In this document: positions 33,522-41,339 of the stretch, piece after piece
Layout: each line of letters starts with the position of its first letter
How positions within the stretch are numbered: the stretch's first letter is position 1
Assembly (NCBI RefSeq): GCF_030814695.1
Contig: NZ_JAUSVL010000001.1
Location: 4,314,227-4,378,226 of the forward strand
Reading direction: 5' to 3'
Source: Oligosphaera ethanolica
GTDB taxonomy: Bacteria; Verrucomicrobiota; Lentisphaeria; Oligosphaerales; Oligosphaeraceae
DNA: 64,000 nt
The notes under the pieces: model-generated
Databases searched by the model: none
Told to the model about the DNA's origin: nothing
What the model saw: the letters and a program-made list of their open reading frames with translations, nothing else
Program-made: the position numbers and the translations under genes

Positions 33522-33884
33522 ATGGTGCCGAACGCGAAATATGAAAAATTGGTCAGTGTCCTCAGGGAAGAGCTCTATTGTAGAGGGCACTGGTGGCAAA
33601 AGGATATGTATCAGGCAATGAAAGCGGGACGGTCGCTTGGTGATTCATATATCGTTGCAGCTGAGTCTTGTAGGCTGTATGATATTATCAAATCTGCAGG
33701 CTGCGATGACCTTAATAAATTTAAGCCGCCAGTCTGGGATCACTTTAAGGAATGTTTAGAAAAGCTACTTGCTGATTCAGAAAATCGTTTTTGGAGCATT
33801 GAAAAAGAATATCAGCGGCGTTACCCGGAAGACGGCATTGCACCAATTGCCTTCGCTTCAATCTATAAAGGGTGCCGCCTCTAA
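33522..33884 (+). CDS. Hypothetical protein, 120 aa
   Basis: Start set at 33522 (MVPNAKYEK) after GGAGA. Helical, with paired Trp (GHWWQKDMYQAM) and YQRRYPEDGIAP. Lower GC than its neighbours and the opposite orientation, so probably an independent accessory gene. Its end overlaps the convergent gene by 4 nt. Confidence 0.55.
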   Translation: MVPNAKYEKLVSVLREELYCRGHWWQKDMYQAMKAGRSLGDSYIVAAESCRLYDIIKSAGCDDLNKFKPPVWDHFKECLEKLLADSENRFWSIEKEYQRRYPEDGIAPIAFASIYKGCRL

Positions 33885-34297
33885 AACTTGCTCCAGAAGC
33901 GTTCCCTGGCTTCCTCCCATTCTCTCGATTTCGGGTAGCCTTGGCAACCATAGAGTGTGCGTAGGATTGGAATGAATTCGGTGGTAAGCGGAGTGTTAGT
34001 TGCTTCTGTGAATGCCGCGACGGCATATTTGATCTTCTTGTGTTTGGAGACAGCCTTTAGTGCCTCGCTCCATTGAGTGTAGCTTCTCTTAAACCCCCAA
34101 TACCGTTCCAGCGGTTCGCGCTCACTGTCGGGAAAGCGGCGAGACTTGTTCTTTTTCATGATAGCCTGTGCGTTTTCAAACGCACCGATGGCTTGATTAT
34201 CCATTTCGGAAAGCAACTTGCTGGCCTTGTCGATAATGTCGACGAGGCCGTTTCTGTTTATCCCGTCTAAGGCATCTTGAATCTGGAATTGGTCCAT
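33881..34297 (-). CDS. Hypothetical protein next to repressor, 138 aa
   Basis: Start set at 34297 (MDQFQIQDALDG) with GGGAGGA upstream. Helical and basic (IMKKNKSRRFPDSEREPLERYWGFKRSY). It follows the repressor gene on the same strand with a short gap, so it is probably expressed in the lysogen. Could be an exclusion or regulatory factor. Confidence 0.6.
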   Translation of the reverse strand: MDQFQIQDALDGINRNGLVDIIDKASKLLSEMDNQAIGAFENAQAIMKKNKSRRFPDSEREPLERYWGFKRSYTQWSEALKAVSKHKKIKYAVAAFTEATNTPLTTEFIPILRTLYGCQGYPKSREWEEARERFWSKF

Positions 34298-34313
34298 TGC
34301 GTCCTCCCTTTCC

Positions 34314-35036
34314 TCACGTCTTCTCGTCCAGGTAGCGTTCCCAGAAGTGGTGCTTGCCGTTGGCGTGCATGGTTTCGCGGAGTTTAATCTCGTCGCGGAT
34401 GCTGGTGACAACCAGATAGATGCCGCGCACGGCGAAGTGGTCCGATTTTTTGAATTCGAGCTTGCAGCCGTTGTCTTCGTTGATGGAGAGCAGGAGGAAG
34501 GTGTCCTTGCGCTCGACGTAGGTCTTGAAGACGACTGATCCGTCGGCCAGGATGGCAATGACGCCGTCACCATTGCGCAGGCGTGCGCCGGGCCGGACAA
34601 GGACAATGGTCCCGGCAGGGTACCATGGTTCCATCGAATCGCCGACGACGCGAATGGCAACGTCTCCGGGGCGGCCATTATGGACTGACACGCGCTCCTC
34701 GGAGTTGGCGTCGGCGTAATCGGCCATGGGTATGATAGCGGTGTTGCACTCGGCTGCGGCAGCCAAGCTGATGACGGGGTAGGTGGGCAGGGGCTCGGTG
34801 ACGAACTCCGCGTTGGATTCGCACCGGGTAGGATGTGTCGGTGGATTGTGGGTCATGTAAGGACGCAGTACAGGCTCAAGGCTTTCCCAGTTCGAAGGCC
34901 TAATGAACGTTGCAATGCCTGACTTCCACCCTCTGACGGCTGTGTGACTCATTTTCACTGCGCGAGCGAGCTCGCTCATTGAATGCTTCTCAAGGTACTT
35001 GTTGATGGCGGCTCTGATTTCAGGTGTAATGTCCAT
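34314..35036 (-). CDS. CI-like repressor, HTH + S24 peptidase, 240 aa
   Basis: Keeps the lysogenic state. Residues ~1-45 form a helix-turn-helix (SMSELARAVKMSHTAVRGWKSG). Residues ~88-225 form a LexA/UmuD-type S24 domain with Ser133 (VVGDSMEPWYPAGT) and Lys171 (GSVVFKTYVER). Autocleavage normally occurs at Ala-Gly or Cys-Gly; here the matching place reads ISLAAAAECN, with no Gly. It is divergent from the Arc-like and antirepressor genes, forming the genetic switch. Confidence 0.9.
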   Translation of the reverse strand: MDITPEIRAAINKYLEKHSMSELARAVKMSHTAVRGWKSGIATFIRPSNWESLEPVLRPYMTHNPPTHPTRCESNAEFVTEPLPTYPVISLAAAAECNTAIIPMADYADANSEERVSVHNGRPGDVAIRVVGDSMEPWYPAGTIVLVRPGARLRNGDGVIAILADGSVVFKTYVERKDTFLLLSINEDNGCKLEFKKSDHFAVRGIYLVVTSIRDEIKLRETMHANGKHHFWERYLDEKT

Positions 35037-35200
35037 GTCCCACCTCCTTTCTAGATTTTTATTTTATGCGTAGCTACAAGAAGTTACACGAAAAAAAGGC
35101 AGTTTCAATTTTTTTTCGTGTTTTTTGATTTGCATGTTAAACATTCAAGGTTTAACTTTCATCTCAGCTTCTCAAAAAGCAGAAAGGAGGAAGCTAGGTG
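35037..35200. promoter_or_regulatory. Lysogeny switch operator region
   Basis: Two inverted repeats are visible between the divergent repressor and Arc-like genes. One is ACACGAAAAAAA (35,086-35,097) with TTTTTTTCGTGT (35,110-35,121). The other is GTTAAAC (35,136-35,142), a 7-nt spacer, then GTTTAAC (35,150-35,156). A related half (ATGTTAAAC) recurs near 35,375 before the antirepressor start. These are good candidates for repressor or Arc-like operators. Confidence 0.55.
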
Positions 35201-35344
35201 ATGCAAAAACAGAAGGAAAGTAGAAAGACGGTCAGTGTCACAATCCCTGCTGAAGTTCACCGTAAACTGGTAGAGGAAAAAAAGAGGACTGGTAAAGCTA
35301 TTTGGTTCTTAATCAAGGAGGCGGTCGACAAGGTGTTTATCTAA
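35201..35344 (+). CDS. Arc-like ribbon-helix-helix regulator, 47 aa
   Basis: ATG preceded by AAAGGAGG. The product has SRKTVSVTIPAEVHRKLVEE followed by a second helix (GKAIWFLIKEAVDKVF), the strand-helix-helix layout of Arc/MetJ-type repressors. As the first rightward gene opposite the CI-like repressor it takes the Cro/Arc position and probably controls antirepressor or early transcription. Low GC for this prophage. Confidence 0.75.
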   Translation: MQKQKESRKTVSVTIPAEVHRKLVEEKKRTGKAIWFLIKEAVDKVFI

Positions 35345-35398
35345 TTTTTTTTGCTTTTGATTGAATGTTACGGAATGTTAAACAGCGAGGAGTGGCGT

Positions 35399-36127
35399 AT
35401 GTCTAGTGAAATCGAGAAAATTGAGTTTTGCGGGCGCGGGTTGGTTGCGGTGAAAGAAAATGAAACAGTTCTTGTTGCTTTGAAACCGATCTGCGATGCT
35501 TTGGAATTGCATTGGTCAACGCAACGGGAAACCATCAAAAACGACCCCGTTCTTGATTCAGTTGTGCGCGAAATCCGCACAACTGGCGCCGACGGGAAGC
35601 AGTACGTGATGCTCTGCCTCCCCCTTGACTACCTCAACGGGTGGTTGTTCAAGATCAGCGCGAAGCGCTACACCGGCGCGCGCCGGGACGCCATCGTCCG
35701 CTACCAGAAGGAATGTTACCGCGTCCTCGCGGAGCACTTCTCGTCACAATCGCTCAGCAGCGACAAGCCCTCCAAGGCGACGATCCGCCTGCAGACGCCC
35801 GAAGAGGTTGCCCGCGAGGTGACCCAAACCGCTAACAGCATCCAACAAGAACTTCAGCGCCGCGCGTGGGAAGAGACCGGCGAGCTTCGCTGTCAGCTGT
35901 ACTTCTTCGCGATCCAGCGGGGAATTGAAGACGCCGATGAACTCGCCGATCTGGCCCGCACGGCCATGTCGCATCCGGATCGGATGGATTTGTTCAAGGG
36001 CGTCACCATGCCGCCGGATTTTCGCCTTTGGCGGTACAGCCACTACCACCCTGCGACGTTCGCCCGGGTGCTGAAGCGGTTCTGCAACAGCCGCGTCCAT
36101 GGTTCTGGGGCTGAGTCCCTCGGGTGA
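35399..36127 (+). CDS. Phage antirepressor (P22 AR-N-like domain), 242 aa
   Basis: Start set at 35399 (MSSEIEKIEFCGRGL) with GAGGAG upstream; an upstream in-frame ATG lacks support. Residues ~5-110 match the P22-type antirepressor N-terminal domain (LVAVKENETVLVALKPICDAL, STQRETIKNDPVL, MLCLPLDYLNGWLFKI, YQKECYRVLAEHF). The C-terminal part is helical and unrecognised. Paired with the Arc-like gene, as in the P22 immI region, it may inactivate the CI-like repressor. Confidence 0.85.
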   Translation: MSSEIEKIEFCGRGLVAVKENETVLVALKPICDALELHWSTQRETIKNDPVLDSVVREIRTTGADGKQYVMLCLPLDYLNGWLFKISAKRYTGARRDAIVRYQKECYRVLAEHFSSQSLSSDKPSKATIRLQTPEEVAREVTQTANSIQQELQRRAWEETGELRCQLYFFAIQRGIEDADELADLARTAMSHPDRMDLFKGVTMPPDFRLWRYSHYHPATFARVLKRFCNSRVHGSGAESLG

Positions 36128-36156
36128 GGTTAGGCCTGTTGGAGAAGGAGTAGGTC

Positions 36157-36546
36157 ATGTCGCTGTCGCTAGAAGATAACATGTGCTCCCGTTGCGGTTG
36201 GCCGGTCGGTCCAGGCGCCTATGTCATCGAGCATGGCGATGATGACGACGGCAGCCGCGCCTGTGAGTTTGTGTGCCGTAAGTGCGCGCTGAAGGATGAC
36301 AAGCTGAAGGAGATCGCTATGAAGGACCAGAAAAAACTTGATGCGGACAAAAAGAACGCTCTCGACAATCTGATCTATCTGTTCGCAGGCTTGAGCCTGG
36401 TGGGCATCGTCGCCTTGATTGTCAAGGGCCTCCGCGCTCTTGGCGACATCGCCATGGTGGCCGTCCTGGCGGCCGTTGGCATCGGCGGCGCGTGCGCGTG
36501 GCTCGCGGCGGGTGCCGCATGCCTCAAGTGGGCGATTTTGGGCTGA
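36157..36546 (+). CDS. Zinc-finger membrane protein, 129 aa
   Basis: CSRCGWP (residues 10-16) and CRKCALK (40-46) form a likely zinc ribbon. A charged helix and two hydrophobic segments follow (about 70-89 LIYLFAGLSLVGIVALIV and 95-128). GGAGAAGGAG upstream. Unknown function; possibly a membrane-bound exclusion or sensing protein. Confidence 0.6.
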   Translation: MSLSLEDNMCSRCGWPVGPGAYVIEHGDDDDGSRACEFVCRKCALKDDKLKEIAMKDQKKLDADKKNALDNLIYLFAGLSLVGIVALIVKGLRALGDIAMVAVLAAVGIGGACAWLAAGAACLKWAILG

Positions 36547-36573
36547 GGGAAACAACAAAAGGAGAAGAAGACA

Positions 36574-37398
36574 ATGATAAGAATCACCCCGCAACCATTA
36601 CCGACCGGAACAAACGACGTATTCGTCGTAACAGAGGAGGTCACGCGGAAACGCGCCGAGATGATGCTGGCGTCGTCGCCTGGAAATCGCAAATGCACCC
36701 GCGTGGACGTGTATGTAAAACAGATGAGGGAAGGCAAGTGGAAGCTCGTTCCCGATTGTATTGGCATCGACGAAGAAGGTCGATTGCTCAATGGCCATAA
36801 CCGCCTTGAGGCCGTTATCAAGGCCGATGCCACCGTGAAGATGCTTGTTGCTTACAACATCAAACGCGCAGACATGGCGATGATCGACATAGGGAAAATG
36901 CGCACCCCGGGCGACATCCTCGCATTCGCCTTCGACAATATCGACAACTACAACAACATCGCGGCTACTGTTCGGCTTCTCGTTCCGTACTATCGCAACA
37001 ACTGCGAAGGGTTGTCAGCTCGCGATACGCGCCTGGTGACGGGCGCTGACATCGCCGATTTTGTCGCCGCAAATCAAGACGAAATCGTTGCCCTGAGATT
37101 TCCGCATCGGATTCCTTTCTCGCCTTCCGCAATCATGGCCGCGTGCTTTGTTTTTAACCGCATTGACGTCTTTGATTCAGGACAGTTTATGGAATGCCTG
37201 AAAAACAGCTACAACCCTTACGATGGTTTCCCGATAAAGACGCTGGAAAAAGCACTTGTTAACCTTGGCGCGCGTAATGACAACAACCGCATCGCCGCGT
37301 TCGCCAAGGCCATCAAGGCTTGGAACTTCTGGCGGCAGAACAAGGCATGCAAACAGCTTAAATGGCTGGATTCGGAGCCATTTCCCAAGCCAATTTGA
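36574..37398 (+). CDS. ParB-like fold phage protein, 274 aa
   Basis: Contains CIGIDEEGRLLNGHNRLEAV (about residues 62-81) followed by a strand and RADMAMIDIGKMRTPGD. GRLLNGHNRLEA resembles the G(H/Q)xR motif of the ParB/sulfiredoxin fold. The C-terminal half is helical. Such proteins are common in phage early regions without a known role. RBS AAGGAG present. Confidence 0.6.
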   Translation: MIRITPQPLPTGTNDVFVVTEEVTRKRAEMMLASSPGNRKCTRVDVYVKQMREGKWKLVPDCIGIDEEGRLLNGHNRLEAVIKADATVKMLVAYNIKRADMAMIDIGKMRTPGDILAFAFDNIDNYNNIAATVRLLVPYYRNNCEGLSARDTRLVTGADIADFVAANQDEIVALRFPHRIPFSPSAIMAACFVFNRIDVFDSGQFMECLKNSYNPYDGFPIKTLEKALVNLGARNDNNRIAAFAKAIKAWNFWRQNKACKQLKWLDSEPFPKPI

Positions 37399-37415
37399 TT
37401 TTCGGGAGGTGCGTA

Positions 37416-37694
37416 ATGCGGGAATGTCCTGATTACATCGTCGAGGGTATCTCGGTCCTTGTCGGGCCGCACATCGGCCGCCGTCCCGAGGAAAGCGAAG
37501 TCCGGCGCCTGTTGGACCAGCTCCGCAGCGGCAAGCCGGCAACGCTCAGCACATGGGCGAACCGGTACGGAATCAAGACCGGTACTCTGCGCGCCCGGCT
37601 GCGTAAGGCCAGCATCGAGCCCTGCGGCATGGAGGCCAATCGTGAGCTCTACTCGGCGGCTCAAATTGCCGAGGTGTGTCCGTCGGTGTCTTGA
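37416..37694 (+). CDS. HTH-type hypothetical protein, 92 aa
   Basis: Start set at 37416 (MRECPDYIVEG) after GGGAGG. The segment TLSTWANRYGIKTGTLRARLRKASIEP is a likely helix-turn-helix, followed by a short helix. Probably a small DNA-binding regulator of the early block. Confidence 0.6.
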   Translation: MRECPDYIVEGISVLVGPHIGRRPEESEVRRLLDQLRSGKPATLSTWANRYGIKTGTLRARLRKASIEPCGMEANRELYSAAQIAEVCPSVS

Positions 37695-37718
37695 ATCAAA
37701 GAGTAGGAGGCTTGTTCA

Positions 37719-39332
37719 ATGAATTTTTTCGATGAGGACTTGATTGCCCCGTTGGCGGCTGGGATTGAAAAGCGCGTTGGCGGCGCCGTCGCCAAAAATG
37801 TGCCGTGGATTTTGCGTGACCTTGAGAAAAACATCGAGGATACCAAGGCCGAGGAAATGGATCTGCCTGTCACTGTGAAACTGCGCGTGGTCGGTGTCAG
37901 CGCCAATCGCGTGAAGGTCATCATCGACCAGATTCAATGGGTGCGGAAAATTCAGCGTGTTGAGAAGGGCTTCCAGTCGCTGGACGTCGATCTTGACCAG
38001 CCATTGCTTCCTGGCCTTGACGACGAAAGCCAGAGCGCACCGACGGTTGTCTACGATGAAGATCACGATGACATGAAGTCCATCCTTCGCTTCGCCGAGA
38101 AGTACAGCAAAAAATTGATGCGCCTGGCCGATCCCACCGACGTCAATTGTCGGGTTCTGCAGGTCTGGAAGGGTGACAGCGGCTGGGAGAACTACCCCGT
38201 CGAGACCGTCGAAGAAGTTTACTCAATCATGAATGAACTCGTTGCGGCCGAGGGCGGTTTGGCCTTCGCGAGCGAGGGCGTGTTGCTTCTCGCGGCCTGG
38301 GACGTCATTGAGGACGCCGGGCACGTCTTGTATGGGAGGAGCGAAAAGGGCGCGATTTACAATCCCCGTTCAGCTGGGCCGGTTACTCTCGACCAGGATT
38401 GCGTCTGCGTGAAGATGCCGTATCACTGCGAGAAGGTTACGCAGCCCGTGGTTGATGCCGAGATTGACCCTCTGGACGAGTTGGAGGTTGGGCCAGATGC
38501 TGCCGACATTGCCGAGGTTGATGCCGCCGCTTCTGCCAACGCCGACGCCGCCGATGCGCCCGCTGACCCCGTCGTTGATGCCACCGGGAATTCTGAATCC
38601 GTCAACACCGTCGAAAAGCCGAAAGACGAAAAATGGGAAGCGTTGCTGGCTGAAGCGCAAAACGTGATACAGGACTTCCCAACGGTGTCGGAAGACCTGT
38701 TGCAGCGATGCATGAACCAAAGTTTCGCGACAGCTGGTAATCTTTTGGATGACCTTCAGGCTCGCGGCGTCGTTGGGGCGCCACTGCCGCCGTTCGGTCA
38801 TCGCAATGTTCTCAAACCTGCCGGCGACGCCCAAGTCGCTGCCAATGAAGCCGCCGAAGCGCCTGATGAATCCGATGTGCTCGACGTCCCTGAAACCCTC
38901 AGTGACTCTGATGATGAGTGGTGGCGGGCGCGCACAGCCAATGCCAAGAAGCTGCTCGCGGCCGGAATTCCGTCTTGCTGCGTTCTGCCTTCTGGTACAG
39001 CCGCTGCAATGTCAGCGACGCTTCTCGATGACTTCATGTGGGAGATACGTAAGTTCCCCACCAAGACCGCCGCAAAGGCCCATGTCGTGAACTTGCGCGT
39101 GACTGCTGGCTATGTGGACCCGTCGATTACGTCCAACGATTACGACACCATTAAAGCGGCTGCCTTCGCCATCATCCGCAAGGGGCTTGTGTATTCCGAC
39201 AAGACGCCTTTCTACACCATCCGCGCCCAGGAGGGCAAGGGGTGGAGTGTCCAGGCGAAGTACCCAACCGAGGCTGAGCGCGACACGGCCTTCGAGAAGT
39301 TGCTGAAGGATCAGAATGTGCTCGAAGGATGA
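37719..39332 (+). CDS. Early protein with FtsK-gamma-like winged helix, 537 aa
   Basis: The N-terminal ~100 residues have alternating strands (PVTVKLRVVGVSANRVKVIIDQIQ, first part) of unknown fold. An acidic Ala-rich linker spans ~245-300. Residues ~305-365 read ALLAEAQNVIQDFPTVSEDLLQ, then ...AGNLLDDLQARGVVG, matching the FtsK gamma winged-helix pattern that reads KOPS sequences. The C-terminal region (about 420-537) is a mixed alpha/beta domain. Function unknown; sequence-specific DNA binding is inferred. RBS AGGAGG. Confidence 0.6.
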   Translation: MNFFDEDLIAPLAAGIEKRVGGAVAKNVPWILRDLEKNIEDTKAEEMDLPVTVKLRVVGVSANRVKVIIDQIQWVRKIQRVEKGFQSLDVDLDQPLLPGLDDESQSAPTVVYDEDHDDMKSILRFAEKYSKKLMRLADPTDVNCRVLQVWKGDSGWENYPVETVEEVYSIMNELVAAEGGLAFASEGVLLLAAWDVIEDAGHVLYGRSEKGAIYNPRSAGPVTLDQDCVCVKMPYHCEKVTQPVVDAEIDPLDELEVGPDAADIAEVDAAASANADAADAPADPVVDATGNSESVNTVEKPKDEKWEALLAEAQNVIQDFPTVSEDLLQRCMNQSFATAGNLLDDLQARGVVGAPLPPFGHRNVLKPAGDAQVAANEAAEAPDESDVLDVPETLSDSDDEWWRARTANAKKLLAAGIPSCCVLPSGTAAAMSATLLDDFMWEIRKFPTKTAAKAHVVNLRVTAGYVDPSITSNDYDTIKAAAFAIIRKGLVYSDKTPFYTIRAQEGKGWSVQAKYPTEAERDTAFEKLLKDQNVLEG

Positions 39333-39333
39333 C

Positions 39334-39702
39334 ATGCGCACACGCAAGGCGTCATCTCTCGATGCTCTCGCCAGCCTGGTGAAAATCGGACTGGCGTCTT
39401 CCGAAAGCCAGACCCGTCTGGCGAGTGAGACCATGCGGTGCGCTCGGATCGCGGCGATCATGGCTGTGAAGAGTGGTTTGGTAACGTGGGACGATGTCGA
39501 CGACATCACCCAGTCAATAACCCTAAAATCCTGGCGGTACCTGCAACGCTGGGAGTCATCAAAAGGAGGATGGTCGACCTATGTGGGAAAGATCGCGCAG
39601 TCCGTGATTGGCGATTATGGCCGGCGCAATGGGCGCAGGCAGGATGCGGAGAACGCCTATCGTGACATGAACAGTAGTGAATTAGGAGCTGATGATGAGT
39701 GA
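39334..39702 (+). CDS. Sigma region 2-like small protein, 122 aa
   Basis: Start chosen at 39334 (MRTRKASSLDALA) with GAAGGA 6 nt upstream. Residues ~50-105 match sigma70-family region 2: WDDVDDITQSITLKSWRYL followed by W...GGWSTYVGKIAQSVIGDYGRRNGRR, that is the D(x)2D(I/L)TQ core-binding helix and the aromatic/basic -10-recognition helix. No region 4 is present. T4 gp55 is also a minimal sigma lacking region 4 and reads TATAAATA. A role in late transcription is inferred. Confidence 0.6.
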   Translation: MRTRKASSLDALASLVKIGLASSESQTRLASETMRCARIAAIMAVKSGLVTWDDVDDITQSITLKSWRYLQRWESSKGGWSTYVGKIAQSVIGDYGRRNGRRQDAENAYRDMNSSELGADDE

Positions 39703-40642
39703 CGAAAACAAAACAACGAGTCTCGAGCGTGTCGTCCCGGCCCAGTCGCCGTGTCGCCAACTGCCCGTGAACTCAATGCAGGACATCGCGGTGGCCGGCG
39801 AGCTGATCGCCCGCAGTGGCATGCTCGGTGCGAAGAATCCGGCCGAGGGCTTTTTGATTGCCGCTACCTGCCTGCAGGAGGGGATGAGCTTTCTGAAATT
39901 CGGCGAAAAGTATAACGTGATCGCTGGCCGAATAGCGATCAAGGCCGAGGCAATGCTCGCAAAGCTGCTGGAGTTGGGCGGTGACTACAAGGTTCTCGAC
40001 CGGTCGGCCGACAAGGCCAGCCTGAAGCTGCGGTTCCGTGAGGCTGAGTTTGTCTCCACCATGACTTGGGAAGAGGCGCAGATCGAAAGTTACACACGCG
40101 CGAAGGACGGGAAAAGTCTCAAGGACAACTGGAGCACACCCCGGCGCCGCGCTCAGATGCTTTGGGCTCGGGCGGTCAGCGACGGCGTGCGCGTTGTCTG
40201 TCCGCTGGCGACCCAGGGCACTTACACGCCTGAAGAGGTCATGGATTTTGACGATCCGCGCCCCGTCAGCCAAGTAGGTGAGGTGATTGATCTGCCTGCG
40301 GTCGCTCCGACTCCAGTAGCGGCCTCTGCCGCAGCTCCCGCGCCGCAGCCTGAGTCTGCGCCCGCAACGATGGCGGCGACGCCACGCCAATCGCAGCCAT
40401 CGGCGGCAACCAAGGCCGCATCCATGCAGATGCCGTCCGTCACCGCTGGCACGCCCTTTGACATTCCGCCGGCGCAGCCTGACGTGGATTACAGCATCTG
40501 TCGGGCGCCTGGCATCTTCCAGGGCAAACCCTGGCGGGACGTCCCGACCGATCAGCTCAAGCTGGCGCTGAACGTCACAACGCCGAACCTCACGCAGGGC
40601 GACCACGCAGTAATCAAACAAATCATCGAGGAAAGGGGCTGA
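39695..40642 (+). CDS. RecT-type single-strand annealing protein candidate, 315 aa
   Basis: The first ~185 residues have the pattern of phage recombinases of the RecT/Bet type: VAGELIARSGML, AATCLQEGMSFLKFGEKYNVIAG, IAIKAEAMLAKLLELGGDY, then TWEEAQ...NWSTPRRRAQMLWARAVSDGVRVVCP and GTYTPEEV. A Pro/Ala-rich linker follows, then a C-terminal motif FQGKPWRDVPTDQL as in phage replication accessory proteins. Starts at one of two adjacent ATGs; the second has better RBS spacing (AGGAG). Works with the neighbouring SSB-like and nuclease genes. Confidence 0.65.
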   Translation: MSDENKTTSLERVVPAQSPCRQLPVNSMQDIAVAGELIARSGMLGAKNPAEGFLIAATCLQEGMSFLKFGEKYNVIAGRIAIKAEAMLAKLLELGGDYKVLDRSADKASLKLRFREAEFVSTMTWEEAQIESYTRAKDGKSLKDNWSTPRRRAQMLWARAVSDGVRVVCPLATQGTYTPEEVMDFDDPRPVSQVGEVIDLPAVAPTPVAASAAAPAPQPESAPATMAATPRQSQPSAATKAASMQMPSVTAGTPFDIPPAQPDVDYSICRAPGIFQGKPWRDVPTDQLKLALNVTTPNLTQGDHAVIKQIIEERG

Positions 40643-40644
40643 TC

Positions 40645-41298
40645 ATGGGCCAGGAGATCATCATCAAAAACATCAACCTCGCGGCGCAGGACTGGATCGA
40701 GCTCCGTAACGAGCTGCTGAACCGCTCTGAGGCGATTCGTGTCGTCGTCGATGACCACGATTTTCAAGAGGCGACTGGCTTGGTTTCTCGCCTGAGCAAA
40801 CAGCGCCGCGAGCTCGAAGAACAGCGCAAGTCCGTAACCTCGCGCATCGATGCCATCAAAAAAGACATCATGGCGCAAGAGAAGGAGCTTGGCGGCGGCA
40901 TTGAGCAGGAATATTCCCGCCTGCGTGAACTCTGCAGCGCCTACGCCACGCGCCTGGCCGAAGAGCGCGAGGCGGCTGAGCGTGCGCGTCGCGAAGCCGA
41001 GGCCGAGCAGGAAATGGCGCAGGAGGCTGCGCAGGCCGCGTTCGGTGCGGATGCCGTGGCTGTCGCGTCGCCCTTCATTCCTCCAGCACCGGATCGTCTC
41101 AAGGCGGCCGGTGGCGTGCGGCAGGTCACGCAGTATGTGTTTGAGGTTACCGACCCGACGCTGCTTGATCGGAAGTTCCTGTCTCCCGACGAGAAGAAAA
41201 TCCGTGCCTTTGTGCAGTATGTGAAAACTCAGGGCATCGCGCCCGAGGCCGTCAATGAACCCGGCTTGAAGATTACGAAAAAAGTCGGGATTAACTGA
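40645..41298 (+). CDS. Coiled-coil recombination-associated protein, 217 aa
   Basis: Residues ~40-135 form a long charged coiled coil (LSKQRRELEEQRKSVTSRI, RLAEEREAAERARREAEAEQ). The C-terminal domain has QYVFEVTDPTLLDRKFLSPDEKKIRAFVQYVKTQG, seen in phage proteins next to RecT/Erf genes. Located 2 nt after the annealing protein gene, so coupled. May be an accessory or Gam-like protein; role inferred. Confidence 0.6.
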   Translation: MGQEIIIKNINLAAQDWIELRNELLNRSEAIRVVVDDHDFQEATGLVSRLSKQRRELEEQRKSVTSRIDAIKKDIMAQEKELGGGIEQEYSRLRELCSAYATRLAEEREAAERARREAEAEQEMAQEAAQAAFGADAVAVASPFIPPAPDRLKAAGGVRQVTQYVFEVTDPTLLDRKFLSPDEKKIRAFVQYVKTQGIAPEAVNEPGLKITKKVGIN

Positions 41299-41339
41299 GT
41301 CCAGAATCCGTAAATCGAACGAAGGAAAGGTGTACCATC

